Shown: positions 21,470 to 31,167 of the stretch, piece by piece | Position numbering within the stretch: position 1 is the stretch's first letter | Layout of the letters: each line of letters begins with the position of its first letter | NCBI GenBank assembly: GCA_021927905.1 | Contig: BLLK01000062.1 | Location: forward strand, 62,001 to 126,000 | From: Chaetoceros tenuissimus | Taxonomy: Eukaryota > Bacillariophyta > Thalassiosirophyceae > Chaetocerotales > Chaetocerotaceae | Reading direction: 5' to 3' | Length of the DNA stretch: 64,000 nt | The notes under the pieces: model-generated | Seen by the model: only the letters and a program-made list of their open reading frames with translations | Database searches by the model: none | Told to the model about the DNA's origin: nothing | Program-made: the position numbers and the translations under genes

Positions 21470-21738
21470 GTTAGGGTTTCGTATTACGTGCCGGCACCAA
21501 ACTGCCAAAATTGGAAGGGGTCGGTGCCAGGCACCGACTGGCACCAAGAGAGCCAATGACGTCTCACGGGCTCGAAAATGTATACTCTTTCTCTCCTTTT
21601 TACACCCCAACATCACTTAAAGGGGTTGTAAGTGATGTATACTAGTAATAGTATATGATAGAAATTAAAGGTATTGAGCCTTGGCACCGACTGCGGCACC
21701 ACACCTGAAAATTTTGGCACCAAATAATACGACCCCCT
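21470..21738. mobile_element. MITE-like element with terminal inverted repeats
   Basis: A 269-bp element without coding capacity. Its ends are imperfect inverted repeats: TCGTATTA ... TGCCAAAATT is found at the left end and, inverted, at the right end, the left copy having an extra GGCACC-containing insert. It is flanked by an 8-bp direct repeat, ACCTTACT, at 21462-21469 and 21739-21746, the size made by hAT-type transposases. Inside, GGCACC occurs six times, including a perfect 9-bp inverted repeat with a 1-nt centre (GTCGGTGCC A GGCACCGAC). It is non-autonomous; the parent transposon is not in this window. It ends 34 bp before the next gene's ATG. Confidence 0.65.
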
Positions 21739-21772
21739 ACCTTACTTACTGTTACATTTCCCTCTACGTAGT

Positions 21773-23347
21773 GTGCTGCTACTGCAAAGCAGAAAATATT
21801 TTAGAATGTTTCAGTTCAGGAATCTCAAAATAATTCTTGTTGTGGTGTATGTTTCAGCCTTACTCCAGGTGGTCCATCTTTCTAATGTAATTTCATTACA
21901 GGGGGAGATAGTTTCAGAAGAAATATTTTATTCTTTGTCAATAGAATTAAGTCCAGGGAAAGAAGTTAACGTCTTGAACTCTGCCTTTCATAACTTCAAT
22001 CTCCTTGGTATCAACAAAACAACAGAGTCCATATCCAATGATCAAATTCAAATAGAAAGTAAATTTCTTTCCTCTGACCAAAGAAAGCTGGAGCCCGACA
22101 AGGACGATCGGGTTCTAGCACTATTGTACCCGCAAGGCTTTGGAACTGGTGGATATAGAAATCAAATCATCAAATTTTTAAGCTTCATCACGTATGCAGT
22201 GGAGCAAAAGTTTGAATATATCCTACATGATAGTTTGCAGTTTGAAACCAAAATAAATGGGCAAAGGACTCCTATTCCTTTTGAACTCTTATTTGATGTT
22301 GGATTTTGGAACGCTTACAATGGTACAGATGAAAGGTCACAACGTGTGCCCAAACTTGTAGGTTATAGTGAGGATGGAAATTATACTTGCTGGCTTCGTC
22401 AAAATTATACTCAAAAGAATACAAATCAAGAGAAAATTCCAATTCTTGAACAAGCTATTTCACGAGGGTTTTCTAAATTAGTATATGATAAGGCAGTTGG
22501 CATTGCAACACAAAAAGACCATTCTAAATTTAGAGCACTTGATGTTTTGGAACAAGCGCAGAATTGTGTTGGGAGACCAAATGTATATGGGGGAGGAAGA
22601 CAAGGAGGTAGGCTTTGGAAATCATACATGGAAACAATTAGGCTTATTCATAAAAAGAAGCGACAAGGGCAAAATATTGAATATCCCTATAGACTCGATG
22701 AAGAAGTTACAAAAGCATTAATACCTCGAAAGGAATGGAGAGATCTGGCAATGACTTGTATTCCTTCCAAAAATTACATGTCAATACACGTCCGAATGGA
22801 GATGGACATGATTAGTCATAAATGCGGAAAGACCATGTCGAAGAATCTAACAAAGCTTTTTCATCAAGTGGAAGATTTACTTGACTCTGAGGCTGTTAAG
22901 GATAGGATAAAGGTTGATTATGTATCCTTGGCTCTTCATCGAAAAGAAATGGAGTCAAAAAGAGGAGAAGGTTATAATACATACAAAGAATATGCAATTG
23001 AAAACTTGGCTGTTTTGAATCATTATACTCAGAATGGATCTACGGCCAATGGTATAAATACTCTTAGCAACAGAGCAGTAATTGAATGTGGTCACGAACT
23101 AGTTCAAAAATACTATCTTCAAAATCCTAACATTGCAGACCATGGTGATATTCTTGATTCAATCATTAATTTTTACATTCTTGTCCACTCCAATGTATTT
23201 ATTGGTGTCCGAAATTCTTCCTTTTCAGCTGGTGTATGGATGGCAAGGTTTCTTTTAGGCAAAGGATCAACAAATTATGAATATACTTCAGATGGTATAA
23301 TGCCTCTTGAGAATGGTGGGAGGCCTCCGGAACATCAGGCATGTTAA
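21773..23347 (+). CDS. O-fucosyltransferase-like type II membrane protein
   Basis: A 524-aa protein with one N-terminal membrane anchor (LKIILVVVYVSALLQVVHLS) and a lumenal domain with several N-glycosylation sites. The blocks GTGGYRNQIIKFLSFITYA, MSIHVRMEMDM and FIGVRNSSFSAGVWMARFLL are arranged like those in GDP-fucose-dependent protein O-fucosyltransferases, where an early Gly/Arg block and a late Ser-rich block bind the nucleotide sugar. Diatoms carry many such proteins of unknown substrate. The fold assignment is moderately secure, the substrate unknown. The MITE-like element ends 34 bp before this ATG and so forms part of its promoter or 5' UTR. A second Met at codon 12 (MFQFRNLKI) may be the true start. 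Confidence 0.65.
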   Translation: MLLLQSRKYFRMFQFRNLKIILVVVYVSALLQVVHLSNVISLQGEIVSEEIFYSLSIELSPGKEVNVLNSAFHNFNLLGINKTTESISNDQIQIESKFLSSDQRKLEPDKDDRVLALLYPQGFGTGGYRNQIIKFLSFITYAVEQKFEYILHDSLQFETKINGQRTPIPFELLFDVGFWNAYNGTDERSQRVPKLVGYSEDGNYTCWLRQNYTQKNTNQEKIPILEQAISRGFSKLVYDKAVGIATQKDHSKFRALDVLEQAQNCVGRPNVYGGGRQGGRLWKSYMETIRLIHKKKRQGQNIEYPYRLDEEVTKALIPRKEWRDLAMTCIPSKNYMSIHVRMEMDMISHKCGKTMSKNLTKLFHQVEDLLDSEAVKDRIKVDYVSLALHRKEMESKRGEGYNTYKEYAIENLAVLNHYTQNGSTANGINTLSNRAVIECGHELVQKYYLQNPNIADHGDILDSIINFYILVHSNVFIGVRNSSFSAGVWMARFLLGKGSTNYEYTSDGIMPLENGGRPPEHQAC

Positions 23348-23708
23348 AATAACTCACTCGACTCGTATTATAAAGTTATAAAAAGTGTAGTAATAGACAT
23401 TCTTTAGTTTATAACAAACGCTCGGAAAAATTGAAACATGATACTAATAATACATCCAAGGTATTTATCTAAGTACGTACATTGCATACATCAAAATCAT
23501 TCTTCGTCCTCTTTCGTCTGTTCTTTGTCAGAAGTCGGGATAGCGTAAAGCGGGCATACCGCGTAAGGCGATGATTCCTTTTCTCTTCTATTGATTCAAT
23601 CTTGTACCTTCATTAGTATTCCAGAGTCTTCCATTTGGATCTTTTTATTCATCTCATCACCTTATTTCTACAACCATAACCCATTTAGCGATCTTTAGTT
23701 TTTCAAAA
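23348..23708. other. intergenic region upstream of CCR4-like gene
   Basis: It holds copy B of the 42-nt repeat at 23614-23655 and an AAGTACGTACATTG palindromic stretch near 23471. Otherwise no feature is supported. Confidence 0.4.
23614..23655. repeat. 42-nt dispersed repeat, copy B
   Basis: It matches 19684-19725 at 40 of 42 positions. Similarity stops at both edges. This copy lies about 55 bp upstream of the first codons of the CCR4-like gene, which lacks an ATG at its 5' end. Confidence 0.85.
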
Positions 23709-25157
23709 GTGAACACATCAAAGAATCATAATCGTTCAGCTCTGCGACTGTTTTTCTCATTTTTGTTGCTGTCATACGCACGAGCTTTCATTCATTTACC
23801 CATCGCTTCATTTCCATCTAATCACAAGCACAGTAAAACAATAGAGCGACACACGTCAACATTCAAAAGTTCAATATCACGCTTCCTATTCAGCTCTCAA
23901 ACCAGATTAGCAAGCGGAGAAAGCCAGGAAGACACAAAAAGAAACATGACTATCAACATACAAGAATCACCCGATAAAGAAGTACAGGGGATTTCATCAA
24001 TAAAAGATATATACGAAAAGATAAAACATACCGAGAGCATTCAAAGCCAATACACTGATGCAGATCTATACGAACGGAAATGGATTTCAAGACTCCAAGG
24101 GGACCAGTCTGAAACGAGTTCGACATTATCGAAAGGAACATTTAGTGCTTTGCAATTCAACACATTGGCTCAAGGTCTATCTTTACCGCCTGATCATAGT
24201 CCTCCATTTAAACTATTGAATCCATCTGCGGTTGATACTACAAAATCCATATATGGTGGCTTCACTGAGATTCCACATCCTGAAATATCACTAGATTTCC
24301 AGCTGCGAAAGTGGAGACTATTGGAAGTTCTCTTATCGCATCCCTCCAATACAAAAGCATCCAATACACCACAACAGAATTTATTTGATATAATTTCATT
24401 GCAAGAAGTAGATCATTTCCATGACTTTTTCCAACCGATTTTGAAAATATTAGGATATCAAGGCATATTTGTACCAAAGCCTAATTCACCATGTGCAAAT
24501 TCTGGATGGTATTCAGATGGTTGTGCTTTCTTTTGGAATGAGAGAGAATTTGAGCTACTACATCAAGATTTGTTCACGTATAAAGACCCAGATGGTAATA
24601 ATTACAACCAAGTTTGTATTGTTGCCACCATGAAGCATAGAAAAAGCGATGAGATTGTTGTATTTGCTGTGACACATTTAAAGTCAGGGAAAGGGACAAA
24701 ACAAGAAGTTACCAGAACAAAACAAGTACAACAATTATTAGAAAAACTTGAATCAATACATAGACTTGACAATGACTCAATTCAGCAAGGTTCCAAGGAG
24801 AATATCCCAATCATCATTATGGGCGACTTCAATTCTGATATTCGTGAGGAGGAATCTTGTGTTCAACACATTACTTTTCACAAGGAATACAATAAGAACA
24901 GTCAGTCTTGGAAGTCCGCATATCAAATCACTCCACCAGATGATTCGTTTTATACAACATGGAAAACAAGAGGTCCAAAGACACAAAAACGAGTGATTGA
25001 TTATATTTTCCATAATGGTGGAGATAATGGTTCAAATATATCTTGCACTCACGTGATGGATGTCCCACCGGAAGAAAGTTTAGAACCTACAAAACTTCCA
25101 GGTTTCAAATATCCCAGCGATCATCTTTCTATTGGAGCGATTTTCGAGATAAAATAG
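23709..25157 (+). CDS. CCR4/nocturnin-type EEP phosphatase-nuclease
   Basis: An endonuclease/exonuclease/phosphatase protein of the CCR4-nocturnin-ANGEL branch, which removes poly(A) or acts on nucleotide cofactors. About 480 aa. Motifs in order: LQFNTLAQGLS (Asn), DIISLQEVDHFHDF (catalytic Glu), DGCAFFWNE, VTHLKSGKG, IIMGDFNSD (Asp/Asn) and YPSDHLSIGAIFE (Asp-His). The N-terminus (ALRLFFSFLLLSYARAFIHL) is a signal peptide followed by an Ala-x-Ala/Phe plastid-type cleavage site. There is no ATG at the 5' end: the frame can begin at GTG 23709 or continues open upstream without ATG, and the first in-frame ATG is near 23945, which would remove the signal. The true start may lie in an unseen exon or be non-AUG. 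Confidence 0.88.
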   Translation: MNTSKNHNRSALRLFFSFLLLSYARAFIHLPIASFPSNHKHSKTIERHTSTFKSSISRFLFSSQTRLASGESQEDTKRNMTINIQESPDKEVQGISSIKDIYEKIKHTESIQSQYTDADLYERKWISRLQGDQSETSSTLSKGTFSALQFNTLAQGLSLPPDHSPPFKLLNPSAVDTTKSIYGGFTEIPHPEISLDFQLRKWRLLEVLLSHPSNTKASNTPQQNLFDIISLQEVDHFHDFFQPILKILGYQGIFVPKPNSPCANSGWYSDGCAFFWNEREFELLHQDLFTYKDPDGNNYNQVCIVATMKHRKSDEIVVFAVTHLKSGKGTKQEVTRTKQVQQLLEKLESIHRLDNDSIQQGSKENIPIIIMGDFNSDIREEESCVQHITFHKEYNKNSQSWKSAYQITPPDDSFYTTWKTRGPKTQKRVIDYIFHNGGDNGSNISCTHVMDVPPEESLEPTKLPGFKYPSDHLSIGAIFEIK

Positions 25158-25964
25158 GAATTTGTATTTCGAGTTCCTTGATTTCTGCATCAAATATTCA
25201 TTACACAGATGGGAGGTAGCAAACTGATGTACTATCTGCTTATAATAAGAAGAATTAACGACCACAGAGAATGTAAACAGTGTCTACAAGAGAAGTAGAA
25301 GTTTGAACTTTTGACGGCACGAGTCACTTTGAAGTAAAGGTATCACCCAAACGCAACTGTACTGTACAAATATAGAAACATAGACAACGATATAGCGTTT
25401 AGAAACATTTAGATATAGCCTCTTTTTACTTGTAAATTAAAGAACGACATGAGTAGGTAATCTAAAGAGGTGGAAGTGTCATTTATTGTTATTATCACGA
25501 GTAATAGGAAAAACTGAGAGTCCCTGGACATCCGCAACCTATATCTTTACAAGCTTTGTGGTTCGATGCTTCTTTAGTCGTTCTTGCAGACTTACGCTTT
25601 TTCAGTGCTTCATTACATAGAGTAACTTAATCATTGAGTATTATTATTATTAATTACCAATGTCGCCAGAGCATTTTACTAAATAGGTTATACGACATCT
25701 TTTGAGTCCCATCTTCCAACTTGAAAAGCATCAAAAGCCCATCCATCTCATCAAAAGCATTTCTACTGATGGTACCTACTACTGGTGGATGTTGTTATTT
25801 ATGAGTATTGAAAATCTCATTAGAAAGCCTAAACAAATCTGAGTTTAATGCAGAACTTGGCTTTGTAGAAAGAAGCAGAGATAGGGATGTATTAGAGACA
25901 TATTCATCCATCTAATTTTTTTTGCCAATTTCCCACCCATCCCAGCAGATTCAATTTAACAAAA
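25158..25964. other. intergenic region
   Basis: 807 bp without a supported gene. There is a short ATT microsatellite at about 25640 (ATTATTATTATT) and a minus-strand stretch near 25520-25600 that is open for about 30 codons but has no recognisable similarity. Confidence 0.45.
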
Positions 25965-27200
25965 ATGTTTCTCTATCTCGATACAATTACATCAAGCAGG
26001 AATGAATTTCTCTGTACTATTCTAGTTGCTATCATTTTAGCAATTTACTTTATGAAATCAATTCGTATCAATAATGATCAAGATTCACTACAATTGCGAC
26101 GTTGTCCAAACCCGAACTGTATACGATGTCAGAAGTATGAAATTGTACAACAATCAGCGAAGAAAAGGCTACCTCATTTGATTCGACATATTGATGTATC
26201 CGAAGACACATACGAAGTAGGAGGAAAAGGAGCTGATAAAGTGCGCAGAACTAATAAAACTGAGGTAGCTACTAGAGTGATGAAAGGTGTCCAACTTGGA
26301 CCACCGCCTTTACCATCTTCAATTTCAAAAATGTTTTACTATCCTCTGCTGAGGTTTCTTCCTACTTCATATACAAAGAATAGGATTTTATCAACAGAAG
26401 AAATTGAAAAGAATTGGAGCAATAGCTCGAACCAATATCCAACTGTGCTATTTATTCCTGAGCTCCTTGTTGCAAAGTCATCTAAGCTAACTATCATACA
26501 CGAGGAAGCCTGCGCCATTCTAAAAACAAACTCCATCATAAATAGGAAAGAAAGAGCCAATGTTGAAATACTAATGGATGAATATGTTGATTCACAATTT
26601 AATGGAGGTGAATGGCATTCAAATGATTCCTCGCCTTCAGTATCTACGAAAGAAGAAAAGTTACAAGCAAACCAAAAAGGTTCAGAGGGTTCATCTGCTA
26701 TGCCTCAATGGGAAGTACTTTACCTCATGAATCAAGGACAATGGATAGATTCAAATATAAAACGTTGTCCTCAAACATATCAACTTCTCCAAAAGATACC
26801 TTCACATGATCTAATGGCTGGGTGTATGTTTGGCAATATTTTCTTTTCTGTTTTATATCCAGGAACGAAAATAGATATTCATTGCGGACCAACAAATGTT
26901 AGACATCGGCTTCATTTCCCATTGGTTGTACCACAGAAGAAAGAAAGCAAGCGAACGAAGAATCAAACAGACTGTTCCAAAAGTATTCCTTTCTTAAAGG
27001 TTGACGATGAAACTTTACATTGGGTTGAAGGTGAACCTTTTGTATTTGATGACTCTTTGGCTCACAGCGCTGAGTATCCAGATAGTGATGATCAATCTGT
27101 TCGAGTTGTCCTTGTAGTTGATCTATGGCACAAGGATCTTACGAAAAAGGAGGGAGAACTCCTTCAAAATTTGTATCCATCAACTTTGCCAATATCGTAA
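25965..27200 (+). CDS. aspartyl/asparaginyl beta-hydroxylase family
   Basis: Fe(II)/2-oxoglutarate dioxygenase of the AspH family, which hydroxylates Asp/Asn in EGF-like domains in animals; algal substrates are unknown. 411 aa with an N-terminal membrane anchor (FLCTILVAIILAIYFM), placing the catalytic domain in the ER or Golgi lumen. The catalytic region from about residue 245 has the family series KRCPQTYQLLQKIPSH, FFSVLYPGTKIDIHCGPTN (first iron His), VRHRLHFPLVV and FVFDDSLAHSAEYPD (second His), ending VRVVLVVDLWHKDL. A Cys pair motif (CPNPNCIRCQ) follows the anchor. Single exon. Confidence 0.9.
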   Translation: MFLYLDTITSSRNEFLCTILVAIILAIYFMKSIRINNDQDSLQLRRCPNPNCIRCQKYEIVQQSAKKRLPHLIRHIDVSEDTYEVGGKGADKVRRTNKTEVATRVMKGVQLGPPPLPSSISKMFYYPLLRFLPTSYTKNRILSTEEIEKNWSNSSNQYPTVLFIPELLVAKSSKLTIIHEEACAILKTNSIINRKERANVEILMDEYVDSQFNGGEWHSNDSSPSVSTKEEKLQANQKGSEGSSAMPQWEVLYLMNQGQWIDSNIKRCPQTYQLLQKIPSHDLMAGCMFGNIFFSVLYPGTKIDIHCGPTNVRHRLHFPLVVPQKKESKRTKNQTDCSKSIPFLKVDDETLHWVEGEPFVFDDSLAHSAEYPDSDDQSVRVVLVVDLWHKDLTKKEGELLQNLYPSTLPIS

Positions 27201-27340
27201 ATAGTACTTGGAGAATACTTTTTGCATCCACTGGGGTAACAAGAAGTACAAAGCTAAGTAACTAAACACATTCATTACAAGAGTTCAAATACAGTAGCGA
27301 ATAAATATATTCTAGTATTTTGTTTAAAGTCGTACAAAAC

Positions 27341-27544
27341 TTAACGGAGACGTCTTGCCTCACGCTCCCACTCAAGCAAGCACAAAATATCTCCCTCTCT
27401 GACTGGTCCCTTTACGTTACGTACGATGGAACGTCCTGCTTGTCCCTCGGTCTCAACGAATTCAACACGAACTTGGGTTACGTTACCGGTGTTTCCGGTA
27501 CGTCCAAGAACCTTATTTACTTTTGCGAGCTTTACTGGTTGATC
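27341..27544 (-). CDS. RPS28: ribosomal protein S28e (main exon)
   Basis: Small-subunit ribosomal protein of the S28e family. The exon encodes [17 protein letters not shown] through the invariant [20 protein letters not shown] and the C-terminus EREARRLR, 67 codons plus stop. It starts after a CAG acceptor, so the start codon must be in an upstream exon. A good candidate is a lone ATG at 28023-28021 directly followed by GTGCGT, which would give phase 0, a 476-nt intron and the 68-aa protein M-DQPVKL, of normal family length. Other first exons cannot be excluded. Confidence 0.9.
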   Translation of the reverse strand, partial: DQPVKLAKVNKVLGRTGNTGNVTQVRVEFVETEGQAGRSIVRNVKGPVREGDILCLLEWEREARRLR

Positions 27545-28067
27545 CTGTTTGGAGAAAAGAATGTGAGTGAAAACTGTACACGGAAATATAAACAAGTTAA
27601 ACTGTATTCCAATTTGCATGCAGAGTTGTTTGATGATTTTTGTGTTGCTCTGGATTCCATGTGCATAGTGTCCCTTGACAAAATGGGCGCATGGATGGGT
27701 AGTGTAGCATAGCAGGCTTAGAGATAAACCAACAATTCGATATCTATCTTCGCTACGACCGTCAAGAAGTATTACCCATGATCATCTCCTGAATATTGAA
27801 ATATATTATCGTAGTAGCCTTTGATATTGTTACATCTCAGAGCTCAAAGCTTGGGTCTTGTATCACCCTCTTTGTGTTAACTCTTTTCGCCTCGAGGATG
27901 ACATGTTCATCTCATCTCAAAATTGCCTCTAGAAAGTTGCATCCTTCGCCTCCAGCACATCATCATTTTTCAACATGCATATGATTTATATTTTCCAGTG
28001 ATACAGCTTGCTTAACGCACCATTTTGTATTGCTTATAGTGTTATTGACTCAAAAGAAGTACAAAGA
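27545..28067. other. probable RPS28 first intron and 5' region
   Basis: If the candidate first exon at 28021-28023 is right, most of this is an intron. On the minus strand a GAGATGA (about 27915) and a CTGA (about 27840) lie some 75 nt apart, loosely like C/D snoRNA boxes, but the C box is imperfect and no terminal stem was seen, so no snoRNA is called. Confidence 0.35.
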
Positions 28068-28200
28068 GAGGAGCTCCTCGTGCAAAAGTCGAGGTTGTTG
28101 TTAGCTCGAGGCTATTTTGAAATAGTAGTAAAAGGGTAAGAGGTACACCGACAGGGATTACTTTTTGAGTAGAATGTCTCTTTTAGAGACACTCTTTTTT
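28068..28200 (+). ncRNA. candidate structured RNA ending in T run
   Basis: A run of inverted repeats: a perfect palindrome GAGGAGCTCCTC (28068-28079), TCGAG/CTCGA (28089-28093 with 28105-28109), CTATT/AATAG with loop TTGA (28112-28125) and TGTCTC/GAGACA with loop TTTTA (28175-28191), followed at once by CTCTTTTTT. The closing hairpin and T6 resemble a Pol III-terminated small RNA. No known RNA family is recognised, and it sits in the divergent promoter of RPS28 and the esterase gene, so promoter elements are the alternative. Confidence 0.3.
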
Positions 28201-28386
28201 GAAATGGGTGGATTGTGTTTTACCCCTTCTTTAGTCCCATCTTTCATATCTCACATTTTATGTATTGAAAATATAAAGGAAAGAGATATGGTACCGTCTA
28301 GTTTTATATGATCAAATACTGCATCAAGTAAAGAGCATACGAGTGTTGAATATCAAAGTGCAAACACAAAAGACAGAGAAAAGAAT

Positions 28387-29454
28387 ATGACCAATTCAAC
28401 ATTGGAAGTCGAATCAAAGGATAGAGATGGAAATTCAACCTGGAAACCTGTTGCCAACTTGGGCAATACTGTCTCATCTTCTGTATCTTCCAATCAACAA
28501 GAACCCCTAACAGCAGATAATGCAGATAAGACAAAAGAGAAATATCCACATCGAAAAAATCTTCCCATGAGAGTTAAGCATTTCCTTTCACCTAATGCAA
28601 CTATCAAAGTACACCGCAAAGCAAATTATCTATATCGGCATTCATCTGATAAAATTGATACAAATCTATTGATATTACTACATGGGGCAGGTGATTCTCA
28701 TCAAGCATATCATGCTTTTGCAAAGAAAATGAATTTGCCTCAATGCGCAACTCTAAGTTTGCATGCAAGTTCTATCAATAAAGGCTTTGTAACATTACCG
28801 TTCGACCTTGGATACACTTGGTTTGAAGAAATGGACTATACTACTGGTGAAGACTTGAAGAAAGGAGATGATAGAATATTTTCATCGTTGGATAAAGCAA
28901 TTCATCACCTTGATACATTGATTGATTTGTTGTCAGGAATAGAGAAAGCAGATGACGATGATAGTGACTACTGGATTCCTGAACGAATATTTCTGTTCGG
29001 TTTCAGCGCTGGAGCATCATTAGCTATGGAAACATGTCTTTATCGCTTCATACATGGAAAGCAAGCTCTCGGAGGGGCATTATGTGTTTGTGGTGGATTA
29101 CAGCATGGTCGAAATGAGCAAGAAATATGTCACGACGATGGAGCAATATGTGCAACACCTGTGAAAATAATGGTTGGTGGCGATGATACAAAGTTTTCTG
29201 TTGAGGATAGCCGAGTCTCTATTGCAAACTATAATCACTATGCATTTTGTGAAAATGCCCAAAGGATGACAAATGCTGGACAATTAACTGGAGCTACTTC
29301 TTTTGTAAAGCCTTTCAAAGGCCACAGTATGATTCAAGATGAAGAGGAAACAAGAGTTTTGATGGGATTCTTTGCAGAGTATATGGTTCGAAGGATGACA
29401 GCCATGGAAGGATTTTGTGAGATACCCAGTGAGCAGTTTCAAACCTCTAAATGA
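28387..29454 (+). CDS. alpha/beta hydrolase, carboxylesterase-like
   Basis: A 355-aa esterase or phospholipase of the alpha/beta-hydrolase fold. LLILLHGAGDSHQAYHAFA is the oxyanion strand-loop, IFLFGFSAGASLAME carries the nucleophile Ser in GFSAG, VKIMVGGDDTKF supplies the acid and KGHSMIQDEEE the His. The layout resembles acyl-protein thioesterase/lysophospholipase (LYPLA) proteins, but with a longer N-terminus and an insert (GIEKADDDDSDYW). No signal peptide is seen, so it is probably cytosolic. Single exon. Confidence 0.85.
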   Translation: MTNSTLEVESKDRDGNSTWKPVANLGNTVSSSVSSNQQEPLTADNADKTKEKYPHRKNLPMRVKHFLSPNATIKVHRKANYLYRHSSDKIDTNLLILLHGAGDSHQAYHAFAKKMNLPQCATLSLHASSINKGFVTLPFDLGYTWFEEMDYTTGEDLKKGDDRIFSSLDKAIHHLDTLIDLLSGIEKADDDDSDYWIPERIFLFGFSAGASLAMETCLYRFIHGKQALGGALCVCGGLQHGRNEQEICHDDGAICATPVKIMVGGDDTKFSVEDSRVSIANYNHYAFCENAQRMTNAGQLTGATSFVKPFKGHSMIQDEEETRVLMGFFAEYMVRRMTAMEGFCEIPSEQFQTSK

Positions 29455-30043
29455 AACTACGTCAAATGAAAATAGAGTATTAGTGGAATAAGAAGTATTT
29501 TTTTAATAAGTTGTGGTTCTGAGTAGAGGATCCAGTCTACAGATATATCAATTGCCATCATTTGGTGAAATGTACGAGTTACTGAGTATGTCGGACACAT
29601 GAAATATTAGAGCGGTGGTATGGGTTTTCTTACTGCATTTCAAGCTTCACTTCCATTCTATTCATTTCATATTTTTGTTTTACCTTATTGGATAATGATT
29701 GAATTTCGAAATGAATATATCTAATTTCAAAATGAAACGTTCTACCTTACCCTGTGCACATTTTAGGTACATACGTACTTGTGAGTACGTCAAAAAATGA
29801 TCTAAATTTTTCATGCGTTGACAGGCCTTTTCTCATTTATTTCGCCTTTTTAAAAGATTCGGTTCTCATTTTTAGGTGCACATCAAGAGACACTTCATTC
29901 CTCATTCCCTTTACAACAACAACACTGCAACCAAACTAGTGTACCAATAAATATCTAATACACAGTTACACGAGGAAAACACTACTACACCAGTGCACTT
30001 CCAACTTCATATACATTCTAAAATTTCGAGCATTATCTCAATC
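29455..30043. other. intergenic region
   Basis: 589 bp with a GTACATACGTACTTGTGAGTACG stretch near 29769-29791 (nested near-palindromes) and an ACAACAACA run just before the next gene. No gene is supported; the 61-codon frame at 29754-29939 looks random. Confidence 0.4.
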
Positions 30044-31167
30044 ATGAGGAACGGAATCCATTTACTACAACTGTACATTCTCTGTTATGGCATCGTGCAC
30101 AGAGCAAATGGACATCGACATGATACACCTATAGCATCAAAAACAAAAAAGCAAGTATATCGGCGAAACGAAGCAACAAATAGTAACGTGCAACTACGTC
30201 ATAAGTCTCCACTTGTTCGAAGGCATCCATATTCAGGAAATAAGTTGAAGAAAGAGGGGCAAAGAGTACGAAGGAGAGGATTAGAAGAAGATTATTACTA
30301 CATCGAATACTACTATGACTATGACTATGACTACGAATACTACATGAAAGATGATGAACCCAGTGAATCAGATGAAACGGAGACACAATCCCAAACAAGT
30401 ACCGAAGTAATTGATACATCGTTAGATGAAATACCAAGACCTTTGGTTGAGGAGACTAGTGATGAAAGTCAGCCAGAAATCGAAGAAAGAACTTCAATAG
30501 AAGGAGGAGAAGAGAATGATTTCTACTACGTTCAAACTAATACTTACTACTATGAGGGTGAAAATGGGGAAGAAATGGCGAATGAAATTACTACAAGACA
30601 CTATCCTGGGGACAAAGAGTAAGTTTGACATGATCCATTCAGCAGCAAATTGAATATCTAATTTCATCTTCTGACTCTCTTTCTTCTTCCAAAATTCCCA
30701 GTTGGCATCCTTTACCTCCCGCACCAGCACCAAGACCTTCTTCCAAAATGGGCAAGAAATGTAAATATGGATATTCAAGAAAGAAATCTAAAGATGGTTA
30801 TTCAAAGAATAGTAAGAGCGACAAATATAATGAATATGATGAGTCATGTGCACCTTCTATCTCGCCTTCTCCGACAATGTCGAATAAACCTTCAAGATCT
30901 CCATCTTACACTACTTCAAAGAAAACGCACTCACCACACGTCAGCCCATCTACTCCAACTAGAAGTCCGACTAGAAGCCCGTCAATAAAACCAACGGAGG
31001 CGTGTGAATTCCTTGATTGCGACCGAGATAGAGACTCAATTCCCGTAGTGAATAGAAAGCGTCAAAACCCTATAGCTCCTGTCCCTGTAGTAGTGACAAC
31101 AGTAACATCCCCTACAGTATCACCAGTTACATGTATTGAGGGATTAAACTGTGATAGAGATACATAA
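30044..31167 (+). CDS. secreted low-complexity, silaffin/cingulin-like
   Basis: Exons 30044-30618 and 30702-31167 (83-nt intron, GTAAGT...CAG) give 346 aa. After a signal peptide (MRNGIHLLQLYILCYGIVH) and a basic region with dibasic sites comes a Tyr/Asp-rich tract (about residues 85-105: DYYYIEYYYDYDYDYEYY), an acidic Glu/Ser/Thr segment, a second Tyr-rich patch (DFYYVQTNTYYYEG), then a Lys/Tyr/Ser block (KKCKYGYSRKKSKDGYSK) and a Ser/Pro/Thr-rich tail. Two related Cys motifs close it: CEFLDCDRDRDS and CIEGLNCDRDT. Alternating Lys/Ser-rich and Tyr-rich blocks behind a signal peptide are the pattern of diatom silica-associated silaffins and cingulins. It has no catalytic domain. A cell-wall role is inferred from composition only. 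Confidence 0.7.

Noticed and set aside
19681-23655. LTR retrotransposon bounded by short direct repeats
   Set aside because: The 42-nt repeats are too short for LTRs, and no polymerase, protease or integrase lies between them; host-like genes and a MITE-like element do.
27835-27920. C/D snoRNA in the RPS28 intron
   Set aside because: The C box is imperfect (GAGATGA), no terminal stem was found and no rRNA-complementary guide is evident.
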